Assembly (NCBI GenBank): GCA_022449455.1 | Contig: JAKUPL010000017.1 | Span: forward strand, 28,479-92,478 | Source: Alcanivorax sp. | Lineage (GTDB): Bacteria; Pseudomonadota; Gammaproteobacteria; Pseudomonadales; Alcanivoracaceae | Length of the DNA stretch: 64,000 nt | Reading direction: 5' to 3' | In this document: positions 55,587 through 63,865 of the stretch, piece by piece | How the letters are laid out: each line of letters starts with the position of its first letter | Numbering within the stretch: the stretch's first letter is position 1 | Notes under the pieces: model-generated | Told to the model about the DNA's origin: nothing | The model's input: the letters and a program-made list of their open reading frames with translations, nothing else | The model's database searches: none | Program-made: the position numbers and the translations under genes

Positions 55587-55921
55587 ACCCTTCTGTCGCG
55601 GCGTCCGTCTCCCACACGGACGCGACCATCGCGGAACTGCGAGCCAGTCGCGCCTTTGCGCTTGAGTATCTTCAGGCGGCGTTGGAAGAACTGGACGATC
55701 CCAGCCATCGGGGTGCCGGCTTGCTCGCCCTGCGCGATATCGCCGAAGCCTATGGCGGAATGGCACAGGTTGCTCGCGAATCCGGTATCGCTCGCGAGGC
55801 GCTTTACAGGGCCCTGTCGCCGACGGGCAATCCCACACTAAAAACCTTGCTCGCGGTGCTACACGCCGTGGGAATGCGGCTTTCGGTGGTCGAGGCCACC
55901 TCTCGCGTGGACGCGGGTTAA
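55583..55921 (+). CDS. Antitoxin, HigA2/HI1420 type (toxin-antitoxin pair 2)
   Basis: A 112-residue antitoxin with the helix-turn-helix segment QVARESGIAREALYRALSPT near residue 68 and the C-terminal GNPTLKTLLAVLHAVGMRLS found in this class. AAAGGAG precedes the ATG. It has a longer N-terminal part than pair 1. It neutralises the toxin encoded just upstream. Confidence 0.87.
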   Translation: MNPSVAASVSHTDATIAELRASRAFALEYLQAALEELDDPSHRGAGLLALRDIAEAYGGMAQVARESGIAREALYRALSPTGNPTLKTLLAVLHAVGMRLSVVEATSRVDAG

Positions 55922-55938
55922 CGAAAGGAAGACTCATT

Positions 55939-56235
55939 ATGCGCGATGAACAGCCGGCGGCGCCGCGTTATCCGCAGCCGGTGAAGATGCGGCCCGGCGA
56001 GACCCGCCACTGGTGCCGCTGCGGGCAAAGCGACGCTGCGCCATTCTGCACCGACGGTCGCTGTCCGGCGGAGGACCGGCTGACCTACACCGCCGGCAAG
56101 GAAGAGATCGTGCTGTTCTGCGGCTGCGGCGCCACCAGCCGACCGCCGCACTGCGACGGCGCCCACGTGGGCCTGCGCAAGAAAAAAAAACGGAACGGAA
56201 TGGCCTGGTGGCGACGCTGGTGGCGCGGTCCCTGA
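55939..56235 (+). CDS. CDGSH-type iron-sulfur protein
   Basis: A 98-residue protein with two CDGSH-like units. The second, CGCGATSRPPHCDGAH (about residues 61-76), is canonical and should bind a [2Fe-2S] cluster by three cysteines and a histidine. The first, CRCGQSDAAPFCTDGR, keeps the cysteines but ends in Arg instead of His. A very basic tryptophan-rich tail (WWRRWWRGP) follows and may touch the membrane. It starts 17 bases after antitoxin 2. Function unknown; redox or Fe-S transfer is likely. Confidence 0.85.
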   Translation: MRDEQPAAPRYPQPVKMRPGETRHWCRCGQSDAAPFCTDGRCPAEDRLTYTAGKEEIVLFCGCGATSRPPHCDGAHVGLRKKKKRNGMAWWRRWWRGP

Positions 56236-56256
56236 CCGGGTACGCCACCCGCCCGT

Positions 56257-57237
56257 TTATCGGAAGACGTCGTCCAAGGTATTGACGTCCAGTAACCGCT
56301 CGATCCAAAGCTCCAACTGGTCGGTATCCGCCGCCTCCAACCGGGCCTGGATGTGGTCGGACACCGGCCCGAAACGTCGTGCCAGCAGGCGCCCGAGCAA
56401 CCGGCGGGCCTCCACGGCGCGCCCCTGCTCCAGACCCTGCTCCCGCCCTTGCGCCACACCCTGCAACACGCCCTCCCGGCGCTGCTGCTCCTTCCATTCC
56501 GCGAAGCGGTTGTCGATCATTTCGTACACCTCTTGCAGATCCCGAAACTCGGGGAAGACTTCGCCGGGAAACCAGCGTGGCAGCCGGCGCCGCAACCAGA
56601 TCAGATAATCACGGCGCAAGGGCGCCTGTTCCGGGTCCGACAGCCACTTTACCAAACGCTCAAGCACAGTCGCCACTTCGCCCGACGAGCGGTGATGCTC
56701 AAGCCGGAACAGAGCGGCAACCAGATTATCCAATGGCGCCGGCGGATCCGATTGGTAAGCGCCCTCATCAATCAGCAGAAAGGACTGATCGGGCTGGAAT
56801 GACTCCAGACCCGCCGGCGGCACGTGGATCAAGGGCCGCAGACGGGTGGGCGCACGCCAGCGCCGCTCTCCGTTGTACAACACGATGGGCAGCACCGGTG
56901 GCAATCGACGTCCAACACCAAGCTCACCCTGGCGAATCAGATCCTGATGCAGCAATCCCGTGTACACCAGGATGCGCAGCGCCATGAAACGATCCACCGA
57001 CGACTGAAACTCCAGTAGCAGATACACATACAGCCAATCGTCCCCCCAGCGCAGCCGCCAGACCGCGTCACCGTGCCGGCCGCGCAAATCCTCGGTGACG
57101 TAGCTGCCGTTCAACTTTTGCAAAGACTCCAGGTTGAGCGAAGCCACCCACTCCGCCGGCAGGAATCCGATCAGCAGGTCCCGCACCATTCGGTCGTGGG
57201 CAAACAATAGCTTGTAACTGGTGTCGTGCTCATCCAT
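56257..57237 (-). CDS. Rpn-family recombination-promoting nuclease / putative transposase
   Basis: A 326-residue protein of the Rpn (transposase_31, PD-(D/E)XK) family. It begins MDEHDTSYKLLFAHDRMVRD and has the nuclease core DAVWRLRWGDDWLYVYLLLE with an acidic-QSS-type motif (EFQSSVD) near residue 85. The C-terminal region is a charged glutamine-rich helical stretch (QGVAQGREQGLEQGRAVEAR). AGGAG precedes the ATG by 8 bases. Rpn proteins promote RecA-independent horizontal transfer. A disrupted sister copy is at 63315. Confidence 0.88.
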   Translation of the reverse strand: MDEHDTSYKLLFAHDRMVRDLLIGFLPAEWVASLNLESLQKLNGSYVTEDLRGRHGDAVWRLRWGDDWLYVYLLLEFQSSVDRFMALRILVYTGLLHQDLIRQGELGVGRRLPPVLPIVLYNGERRWRAPTRLRPLIHVPPAGLESFQPDQSFLLIDEGAYQSDPPAPLDNLVAALFRLEHHRSSGEVATVLERLVKWLSDPEQAPLRRDYLIWLRRRLPRWFPGEVFPEFRDLQEVYEMIDNRFAEWKEQQRREGVLQGVAQGREQGLEQGRAVEARRLLGRLLARRFGPVSDHIQARLEAADTDQLELWIERLLDVNTLDDVFR

Positions 57238-57836
57238 AAGCAACGCTCCTGAACCGCCTGACAAGGTGGACCCAGTGTGCGTGGCGGGCGCCGAGACCAC
57301 CGTCCTACCGAACGGACGGAATCTGTAGGAAAAGGCTGAAAAGCCCGTAAGACTTCGCGGAACGGCGCCGTAAGCAAGATTTTAATAAAAACGCATTCCT
57401 CCGGCATTTAAAGCGACTTTTCGCAATTCCGGGCCGCTGTTATCTGTCCCCTTTTTACTTCTGACCGAATATTTTCCGTCCCCTTTCCTAAAATAAAAAG
57501 GGGACAGAAAATAACGGTAAAAGGAAGCCGCCCTGCTGTTTACTATCTGCGGAAAAACCGGTCGGTCATTTTCGGACACTGCCAATATTTTGGCCCAATG
57601 GTCTCTGTCCCCTTTTTACTAGTGCTCGCCCGCGCTCGGAAAAACAAGCGGTTAGCCCATCGAACCCTTGCGAAAACGTCGTTTTCCTCTTTTTGCGATT
57701 AATTCGGCTTTCGGCTGGCCGCAGGCTCTCCGATGCCATGTTCCAAATGGCCCCTTCTTTATGCAAAGAACAGGCGGGTCAACGCCTTCATCAATATAAC
57801 AACCCGAGCCATAAAAATAATTGGAGATTCGCACCC
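57238..57836. other. 599-base region with GTCCCCTTTT repeats upstream of the giant lipoprotein gene
   Basis: No convincing gene. The 14-mer CTGTCCCCTTTTTA occurs at 57444-57457 and 57605-57618, and its reverse complement at 57494-57507. A related half-site at 57478-57486 pairs with 57497-57505 as a 9-base hairpin. Such GGGGAC motifs are often found near REP-associated Y1 transposases. The last part holds the probable promoter of the lipoprotein gene. Confidence 0.55.
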
Positions 57837-60800
57837 ATGAGAGCCGCTTTTCTTAAACAATCCAGCGTGCTGCTGCTGTCCGCGTCGGTGCTGGCCGCCT
57901 GCGGCGGCGGCGGCGATTCGCCCGCCGGTCGCAGCGCCGACCCTTCGACCCGCGAACTGACGTTCGCCTACCCCGCCGACGGCCAGACCGAGATCGCCAC
58001 CCCTGCGCCCGTGGTGCTGCGCTTCACCGACCGGGTCGACACCGCCGCCGTGGAAAACGACGTCACCCTGACCCGGGTGGACACCGGCGACTCCGTGGCT
58101 TTCACCGCCACCCCGGTGGGCAACGACGGCCGCACTCTGCTGCTGCAGCCCGGCCAGGACCTGGCCGCCCACACCGAATACCGGGTGGACCTGCAGAGCC
58201 TGCAGCTCGATAACGGCGTGGGCAACCTCACCTTCACCACCCGCGCCGCCCAGCGCGGCCCGCGCAGCGAAACCATCACCAGCGAACAGTTCGCCCTGAA
58301 CCGCCGCTACCCGAGCGGCGGCAGCCAGGAACCGGTAATGGATTTCTCCACTTTCCGTTACCAATTCTCGCAGCCCATTGACCGGGCCACCGCCACCTAC
58401 GGCGTGGATGGTAACGTGCGCATCGAAGACAGCAACGGCGACCTGGTGGAGGCCCGCCTGCTGGTGGACGGCCCCTATATGACCGTGGACCCGGTGCCCG
58501 ACTATCTCACCCCGGGCGAGGAATACCGCCTCTACCTGGAAGACGGCCTGGCCAGCACCTACGGCGTGCCCCTGGACGGCGAAAACATCCGTTTCACACC
58601 CAAGGACTCCTCACCGGACGGTGAACCGGCGATCCTGGTGCAGAAAGTCACCGTGCCCGGCGACCCCGGCACCGGCGACGGCACCTCGCGCCTGACCGGC
58701 AAGCCGATCAACCAGGTGCCGGTGAACGCCACTCTGCTGGGCAACAACAGCGCCACCCAGTCCGAAGGCGACGTGCACGCGGAACTGGCCAGCTCCGTGG
58801 TCTACCCCCAGGTAACCCCCATCCGCGTGCCGCGCGCCACCCTGCTTATCGGCTCCAACATCGACGTGATGATCGGCGGCGCGGTGCCCGCGGGTATCAG
58901 TTCCGGCCAGGTGAAAATGCACTTCCTCAGCGACGCCACCGGCTACCTCACCAGCAACCCCTACAGCACTCGGGACGACGCCCTGCGCCAGATCCGGCTG
59001 TTCATGGACGTGGCCATCGCCACCGAGAACCCGGAAGCCAACGGCGGCTTTACCCAGGACCTGCTGCACATCGAACTGGTCGGCATGGCCGAGGTGGACA
59101 CCAACGCCGGCGTGCTCAACCTGGACGCGGTCTCCATGGTGGAACCGGACGTGCTGGGCCAGGAATTCGCCCACGGCCTGCTGAGCTTCCAGCTGCAATC
59201 CTACCCCGACCAGACCAACGCCCCGGAACGCATGGTGGACACCACGCCCCCGACCCTGCAGAGCTGGACCCTGGAAGACCTGACCGCCCAAGGCGGACCG
59301 GACAAAAGCAAAATGGCCAAGCCCGGCGACCCCATCATCCTGAACTTCGATGAACCGCTGGACCCGCAAAGCGTGGAAGGCAAGGTCACGCTTTATAAAA
59401 CCGACAACAGCGGCGTGCTGGAACAGGATATTGACTATTATCTGGATGGCTCGGCGTTGGTGGTGAAGCCCAAAGAGCCGCTGCAATATAGTGAGGAGTT
59501 GAATCCGATTGAGTATCGGTTGCAGCTTGGGAGTGGGGTAATGGATTTGTCGGGAAATCTACTGCAAGAAGCATTTGACGAAATGGCTTCGTTGGCAATT
59601 AAGACTCAGCAACGTATCCAACTCAGTGGACCCACCGGTGACCCTTCAGGCGCCACCACCTCGGTGGTAACGCGTTCTGCTTATATATCGGGACTCTATC
59701 CAGGCTACCCATGCTACATTGAGCCGTCCACAACCGACTTGATAATGGAAAATGCCGGCCGATGCGCAGGCGGCCTACCTTCAGGCAGCAACGAGCTTCC
59801 GGAGGATGATCATCTTCCAATAATGAGAATGGGAGCCGATCGCCCCATCATGATAAGCTTTTCAAAGAGTATCGATCCTGACAGTGTATCGCTGGGAAGA
59901 AGCTTCCAAGTCCATCGTCTAGACTCTCAAGGAAACATCGAAAGTAGCGTAGAAGGGGAAATCATCACAGTCGGAAAAACAATTACGTTTATCCCGAATG
60001 AACCATGGATAGATGGTCAACTTTATAGCTATGTACTTGGTTCTAACGGTGATATAAATTCAAATAATGCGGTGTGTGACTCCAGCGATCCAGTTAATTC
60101 TTCAATCTGCGACTTATCCGGCCTTCCTATTCAGACTCGACTGCTTGGCGAAATAGAAGTACAAGATTTGGAAGATCCAGACCCCTTCCAGATAATGCCT
60201 TTCAATATTGGCACTACGGCTTTAGCATCTGCAGATGGTGGCGGCCCAGATATGACTCAATATTTTTTCGGCGACATGGCCTCTGACAATGTTCTTCAAA
60301 AACTCAGCACCGAGCCCGTATCCGACACCAACGGCAACCTAATGCATGATACCGAAAGAGACGTACTTACGATCGAACAGCATTTAAATTTCTTTTGGGC
60401 CTTCGCAGTCACTTTCTATGGATATGAACAACCGGAACCCGGACCAACAAACACTCCAGATCCTTTTACTCAAGGAAAAACCAGTCAGGGAGGGCATTTA
60501 ATCGATCCCGGGGGTACTAGGCCATCGCCAAATAGTGCAAAGATATTGTCAACGTTTTACAGCATTAATGATATTGCGGATTTCCCTGTTCCGGTTACCG
60601 GTAGCTCTAACGCTGTTCAAGTAGGAGCCAACATAGGGTGCGGATACGAAAGCTATGACCCGCTTCCAGATCAAACCGGTTGCGTGACTTTTTCCGACCA
60701 ATGTTATAGCGCAACGCCTTCAGAGTGTCCCGATGACAAATTCACCTATTTAAACAGCACAATTTTTGGTGAGGTAACCAATAAAACCGATCCACAAAAA

Positions 60801-61316
60801 GGATTAAAAGTACATCTTTTTCCCGGAAAAGTAGTGACAACCTCATTCTATACTATACTGAAAGGAGGACCAGGCAACATTAGCACCCCCTCTCAAAGCG
60901 GATACCAAGTAATGCGCATGCGTTACGGCAAAGACAACCCAGATTGTATAGAGAGCGCGACAAATGCCTGCGCAAGAAATCAGCCAATCATTGGTTGGAT
61001 AACTGAGAAAAACGGACAGCCTGTATTTGAAGCAGAGGTGGATCTATACCTCAACGCTCCTGAGCTTCAAAAATTTGTTACCGACAGCCTCTTCCTATCT
61101 TTTGCCTATCACAACTTCTACAGCTATCAAACAACTTTGCGGCTATCAGGGCCCGTTACTTTTTTACAAGATGGAAGGATGATCATCGAACAATTCAATC
61201 TTGATCCTGTCTACTTCGATCTCTACGGCAATTCTCCAGGTCCGGTCATGGAAATACATTTGCAAATCCCAGAAAGAGGCAGTTACCTTAAATATATTTC
61301 CACCCCAATCAAATAA
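57837..61316 (+). CDS. Giant Ig-like-domain lipoprotein, compositionally chimeric
   Basis: A 1159-residue surface or periplasmic lipoprotein. The lipobox is LAACGGGG at the end of a signal peptide of about 22 residues. Big_5/Ig-like repeats are seen near residues 40-140 (FAYPADGQTEIATPAPVVLR, HTEYRVDLQSLQLDNG), 470-575 (DPIILNFDEPLDPQSVEGKV) and 670-760 (RPIMISFSKSIDPDSVSLGR). The first 550 or so codons are strongly GC-rich; from about 59,500 to the end the DNA is near 50% GC with different codons. The reading frame is unbroken. GGAG precedes the ATG. Role unknown; adhesion or hydrocarbon-contact proteins are possible. Confidence 0.8.
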   Translation: MRAAFLKQSSVLLLSASVLAACGGGGDSPAGRSADPSTRELTFAYPADGQTEIATPAPVVLRFTDRVDTAAVENDVTLTRVDTGDSVAFTATPVGNDGRTLLLQPGQDLAAHTEYRVDLQSLQLDNGVGNLTFTTRAAQRGPRSETITSEQFALNRRYPSGGSQEPVMDFSTFRYQFSQPIDRATATYGVDGNVRIEDSNGDLVEARLLVDGPYMTVDPVPDYLTPGEEYRLYLEDGLASTYGVPLDGENIRFTPKDSSPDGEPAILVQKVTVPGDPGTGDGTSRLTGKPINQVPVNATLLGNNSATQSEGDVHAELASSVVYPQVTPIRVPRATLLIGSNIDVMIGGAVPAGISSGQVKMHFLSDATGYLTSNPYSTRDDALRQIRLFMDVAIATENPEANGGFTQDLLHIELVGMAEVDTNAGVLNLDAVSMVEPDVLGQEFAHGLLSFQLQSYPDQTNAPERMVDTTPPTLQSWTLEDLTAQGGPDKSKMAKPGDPIILNFDEPLDPQSVEGKVTLYKTDNSGVLEQDIDYYLDGSALVVKPKEPLQYSEELNPIEYRLQLGSGVMDLSGNLLQEAFDEMASLAIKTQQRIQLSGPTGDPSGATTSVVTRSAYISGLYPGYPCYIEPSTTDLIMENAGRCAGGLPSGSNELPEDDHLPIMRMGADRPIMISFSKSIDPDSVSLGRSFQVHRLDSQGNIESSVEGEIITVGKTITFIPNEPWIDGQLYSYVLGSNGDINSNNAVCDSSDPVNSSICDLSGLPIQTRLLGEIEVQDLEDPDPFQIMPFNIGTTALASADGGGPDMTQYFFGDMASDNVLQKLSTEPVSDTNGNLMHDTERDVLTIEQHLNFFWAFAVTFYGYEQPEPGPTNTPDPFTQGKTSQGGHLIDPGGTRPSPNSAKILSTFYSINDIADFPVPVTGSSNAVQVGANIGCGYESYDPLPDQTGCVTFSDQCYSATPSECPDDKFTYLNSTIFGEVTNKTDPQKGLKVHLFPGKVVTTSFYTILKGGPGNISTPSQSGYQVMRMRYGKDNPDCIESATNACARNQPIIGWITEKNGQPVFEAEVDLYLNAPELQKFVTDSLFLSFAYHNFYSYQTTLRLSGPVTFLQDGRMIIEQFNLDPVYFDLYGNSPGPVMEIHLQIPERGSYLKYISTPIK

Positions 61317-61356
61317 TCTTTTTAAGGCTACTTAAATTCAAAAAACACTAAAAGAC

Positions 61357-61378
61357 GGTCGGGCCTTATGGCCCGACC
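61357..61378 (-). terminator. Stem-loop terminator between the giant lipoprotein and PraB-like genes
   Basis: GGTCGGGCC-TTAT-GGCCCGACC, a perfect 9-bp stem. On the minus strand it is followed by a T-rich tract (TCTTTTAGTGTTTTTT), so it mainly serves the PraB-like gene; it may act both ways. Confidence 0.8.
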
Positions 61379-61385
61379 TAAAATC

Positions 61386-61841
61386 TTACTCCAAATTTAA
61401 CGTGCCACTGAGAGAGCAATCACCGAAGTTACTTGTTCCACTAATAACAAACTGCGGCGGATATCCATCACCGTTTACAGATGGGTAAGAAATCCCAGTG
61501 ACGGTTCCGCTACATTCAAAGGTCCCGGGCACACTGGCTATCGGGGTAGACAAAGTCGTCGTCCCGGCACCACTGGTGTTACTCAAGGTCCCGGTCCAGT
61601 TGAAGTTACTAAGCTGAATAGCGTCACACAGTGCATTGCCGGTGACGTCACCGCTAGAAACTGATACTGCACCGGAACCACTGATGCTTCCATTGATAGT
61701 AAGAGTACAGACTGCGGTCGGAGCGCCAGGTTTATTCAGTGTAGTCGTACCTGAATAGGTCTCCGCTTGAACCGCCCCAGCACCCGCCAGAGCCACAGCA
61801 CCAGCCAAAGCCAGCAGACCTTTTTTCATTGAAACGTTCAT
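61386..61841 (-). CDS. Small secreted protein, PraB-like (alkane oxidation activator family)
   Basis: A 151-residue secreted protein. The signal peptide is MKKGLLALAGAVALAGAGAV-QA. The mature part is rich in Ser, Thr, Gly and has four or so cysteines in a pattern of beta-strands (VCTLTINGSISGSGAVSVSS, then FECSGTVTG and FGDCSLSGTLNLE), similar in size and style to Pseudomonas PraB, which aids growth on alkanes. Family assignment is by eye and tentative. AGGAG precedes the ATG at 61841 by 7 bases. It is AT-richer than the rest of the window. Confidence 0.6.
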   Translation of the reverse strand: MNVSMKKGLLALAGAVALAGAGAVQAETYSGTTTLNKPGAPTAVCTLTINGSISGSGAVSVSSGDVTGNALCDAIQLSNFNWTGTLSNTSGAGTTTLSTPIASVPGTFECSGTVTGISYPSVNGDGYPPQFVISGTSNFGDCSLSGTLNLE

Positions 61842-62390
61842 CATCAATCTCCTGATTATATTAGACTCATTGTCTTAAGTATTCGGGACAGGTCTACTGC
61901 TTCCCTGGCCTGTCCCGGCCAACGCACGGTTTGCGCGTTGACGTCTTCACGTTACGGAAATCGCTAAAACCGACGCAATGGATTACAGGCTCACAAAATG
62001 GGTTTATTTTCCCAGTTACAATGTTACGCCCTACTTTCAAGCACTTATAAAGATTAGTCAGGGATGTTTTTTGGCGAGGTGGGCGCCAGATCGGGATTTC
62101 TATTAAAAGGGGACGGATAATAGGGTGCTTTCTTTATTTGATCTGGCGATATAAAGATTCTGCTTTAATACGTGGCGATCTTTAGCCGCCCTTTCTGTTC
62201 CGGAACGTAACGCGACCTTCTTCGACGTTTTTGCTTACAGAGAATGTCCGCTATCACTGACAGCGTTTTCATCCTGGTATTACAGCACCCAGGCGGCCTC
62301 GGTTTTATGCTGACCGTTCCATCACTTCGTTTCAGGGGCGCCTTCTGCTGACGTCCAACGTTTTCCATATTGATTGACTCGGTGTATACC
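61842..62390. other. 549-base intergenic region upstream of the PraB-like gene
   Basis: No gene recognised. A 9-base inverted repeat (CGGGACAGG / CCTGTCCCG, 61884-61892 with 61909-61917) lies 43 bases upstream of the PraB-like start and may be regulatory. A TTAAAAGGGGACGG motif at 62103-62116 belongs with the repeats at 57.4-57.6 kb. A 75-codon minus-strand frame at 62165-62392 has no family resemblance. Confidence 0.5.
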
Positions 62391-62711
62391 ATGGTTTACA
62401 TTGACCCCATTGAGTCCGTACTCTCCACGCCAGGCTTCCATCACTGGCTTCGCGGACTCAAGGATGCCCAGGGCAAAGCTCATATCCTTGCTCGTCTCAG
62501 GCGCTTGTCGTTGGGTAACCCAGGGGACATCAAGCAACTTGGTGGCAGCGTCTATGAATTGCGAATTCACACCGGTCCGGGCTATCGCATCTATCTGACT
62601 AGACGAAACAAAGGCATCTTGGTTTTGCTTGCGGGCGGCATCAAAGCCACGCAGCGTAAAGACATTCGTGCCGCCCAGTCGCTGGCTAGACAGTATCGGG
62701 AGGAGCCATGA
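62391..62711 (+). CDS. RelE-superfamily toxin, HigB2/HI1419 type (toxin-antitoxin pair 3)
   Basis: A 106-residue toxin with the class core: FHHWLRGLKDAQGKAHILAR near residue 17 and LRIHTGPGYRIYLTRRNKGI near 58, then KATQRKDIRAAQSL. It overlaps its antitoxin in ATGA. It is more diverged from pairs 1 and 2 than they are from each other in the strand region. Confidence 0.86.
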   Translation: MVYIDPIESVLSTPGFHHWLRGLKDAQGKAHILARLRRLSLGNPGDIKQLGGSVYELRIHTGPGYRIYLTRRNKGILVLLAGGIKATQRKDIRAAQSLARQYREEP

Positions 62712-63010
62712 AAACTATCTCTTTGCAACCCTGGGACGCGGCTGATTACCTGGATAGCCGGGAAGCCATGGTGTCGTACCTTAACGCTTGCATCAGCGAC
62801 GACCCCGGCGACGGTTCATTGATCCGGGCCGCGTTGAGCGATATCGCCCGCGCACAGAATATGAGCCACCTGGCCGAGAAGGCGGGGCTCACTCGTGCTG
62901 GCTTGTACAAGGCCCTTGCGCCCGAGGGTCGTCCCGGCTTCGACACCTTGTTGCGCATTACTCGCGCGCTGGATATCGACCTGCGGTTCGACCAACGTCC
63001 TCAGCCCTAA
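62708..63010 (+). CDS. Antitoxin, HigA2/HI1420 type (toxin-antitoxin pair 3)
   Basis: A 100-residue antitoxin. It has EAMVSYLNACISDDPGDGSL, the helix-turn-helix HLAEKAGLTRAGLYKALAPE near residue 55 and RPGFDTLLRITRALDIDLRF at the end, the normal class C-terminus. It is coupled to the toxin by ATGA. An open frame resembling another antitoxin family follows directly after its stop. Confidence 0.86.
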   Translation: MKTISLQPWDAADYLDSREAMVSYLNACISDDPGDGSLIRAALSDIARAQNMSHLAEKAGLTRAGLYKALAPEGRPGFDTLLRITRALDIDLRFDQRPQP

Positions 63011-63016
63011 GGCTTG

Positions 63017-63115
63017 ATGGCTGCCGCCACCTCGGAAGGCGCGTCTCTGAACGACCTGGTTCGCAAAGCATTAACGCGCTACCTGGCGCAACGGGCGGCC
63101 CGACATCCGCGGTAG
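63017..63115 (+). pseudogene. Remnant of a ribbon-helix-helix/HicB-type antitoxin C-terminus
   Basis: 32 codons in the same frame as antitoxin 3, right after its stop: SEGASLNDLVRKALTRYLAQ is the typical helix pair of HicB or Arc-type DNA-binding antitoxins. No start region or partner toxin is present, so it is a leftover fragment. Confidence 0.5.
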
Positions 63116-63314
63116 GGACATTTTGGGTCAAGACGGCAAACATCGAGTATTCGCTCTGCGCCTCCCAGCTCGTGTACGGGAAAACCGGTAGCGCGACGCC
63201 AGGGTCCACCCCGCATCGCTCTTTTCCTACATATTCTGTCCGTGTTGTCGCACAGCCCTGGCGCTGCCGGCCCTCTATCCTGGTGCTCTTTCAGTCTAAG
63301 CAGGAGCGTTGCTT

Positions 63315-63525
63315 ATGGATGAGCACGACACCAGCTACAAGCTGCTGTTCTCACACAAACGGATGGTGCGCGATTTACTCACCGGCTTTTTGCCAGCGGA
63401 GTGGGTCTCCGCCCTCGACCTGGATTCTCTGCAGAAGCTGAATGGCAGCTATGTCACCGATGATCTGCGTGGCCGACATGGCGATGCGGTCTGGCGGCTA
63501 CGCTGGGGGAGCGACTGGCTGTACG
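63315..63525 (+). pseudogene. 5' fragment of a second Rpn-family nuclease gene, cut by an IS3-type element
   Basis: About 70 codons nearly the same as the intact Rpn gene at 56257-57237: MDEHDTSYKLLFSHKRMVRD, the FLPAEWV segment, and the core up to DWLYV. The upstream CAGGAGCGTTGCTT is identical in both. After DWLYV the sequence jumps to the end of an insertion sequence (63526), where the intact copy goes on YLLLEF. The rest of the gene, if kept, lies beyond the window. Confidence 0.88.
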
Positions 63526-63575
63526 TGAACCGCCCCGGGTATCGCGGAGGCTCCAGTATCTGAGAGAATGGAGCC

Positions 63576-63865
63576 ATGACCAAATCCAATAAGTTTTCCC
63601 CTGAAGTTCGAGCGCGTGCAGTACGCTATGGGCCGCCGTGGAGTCCATCGCGCCCAAGATTGGCTGCGTGCCGCAGACGCTGCTGGAATGGGTCAAGCGT
63701 GCCGAGATTGATGTCGGAGAGCAGCCCGGTACGACCACGGCCGAGGCCCAACGTCTGAAGGAGCTGGAGCGCGAGAACAAAGAGCTACGGCGCGCCAACG
63801 ACATCCTGCGTACGGCCAGCGCTTTTTTCGCCCAGGCGGAGCTCGACCGCAAACTGAAGTCCTGA
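63576..63865 (+). pseudogene. IS3-family transposase orfA with internal deletion and frameshift
   Basis: The N-terminal part [17 protein letters not shown] is followed by a break; a second frame resumes with [20 protein letters not shown] and runs to [14 protein letters not shown]. Normal orfA has about a dozen more residues at the break (the region between the first helix and the WAAIESI-like segment). The sequence GTACGCTATGGGCC shows the join. A deletion of about 34 bases is inferred, so OrfA cannot be made intact. The coiled-coil leucine zipper ([18 protein letters not shown]) is kept. Confidence 0.8.
63823..63829 (+). promoter_or_regulatory. Programmed -1 frameshift heptamer T TTT TTC at the orfA-orfB junction
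   Basis: In the orfA frame the codons read GCT TTT TTC, giving the slippery heptamer T TTT TTC. The -1 frame is open from here through orfB. IS3 elements make the OrfAB transposase by such slippage. Confidence 0.7.

Noticed and set aside
62165..62392. A 75-codon minus-strand frame upstream of toxin-antitoxin pair 3
   Set aside because: No recognised family and no clear start signal; may be debris but is not supportable as a gene.
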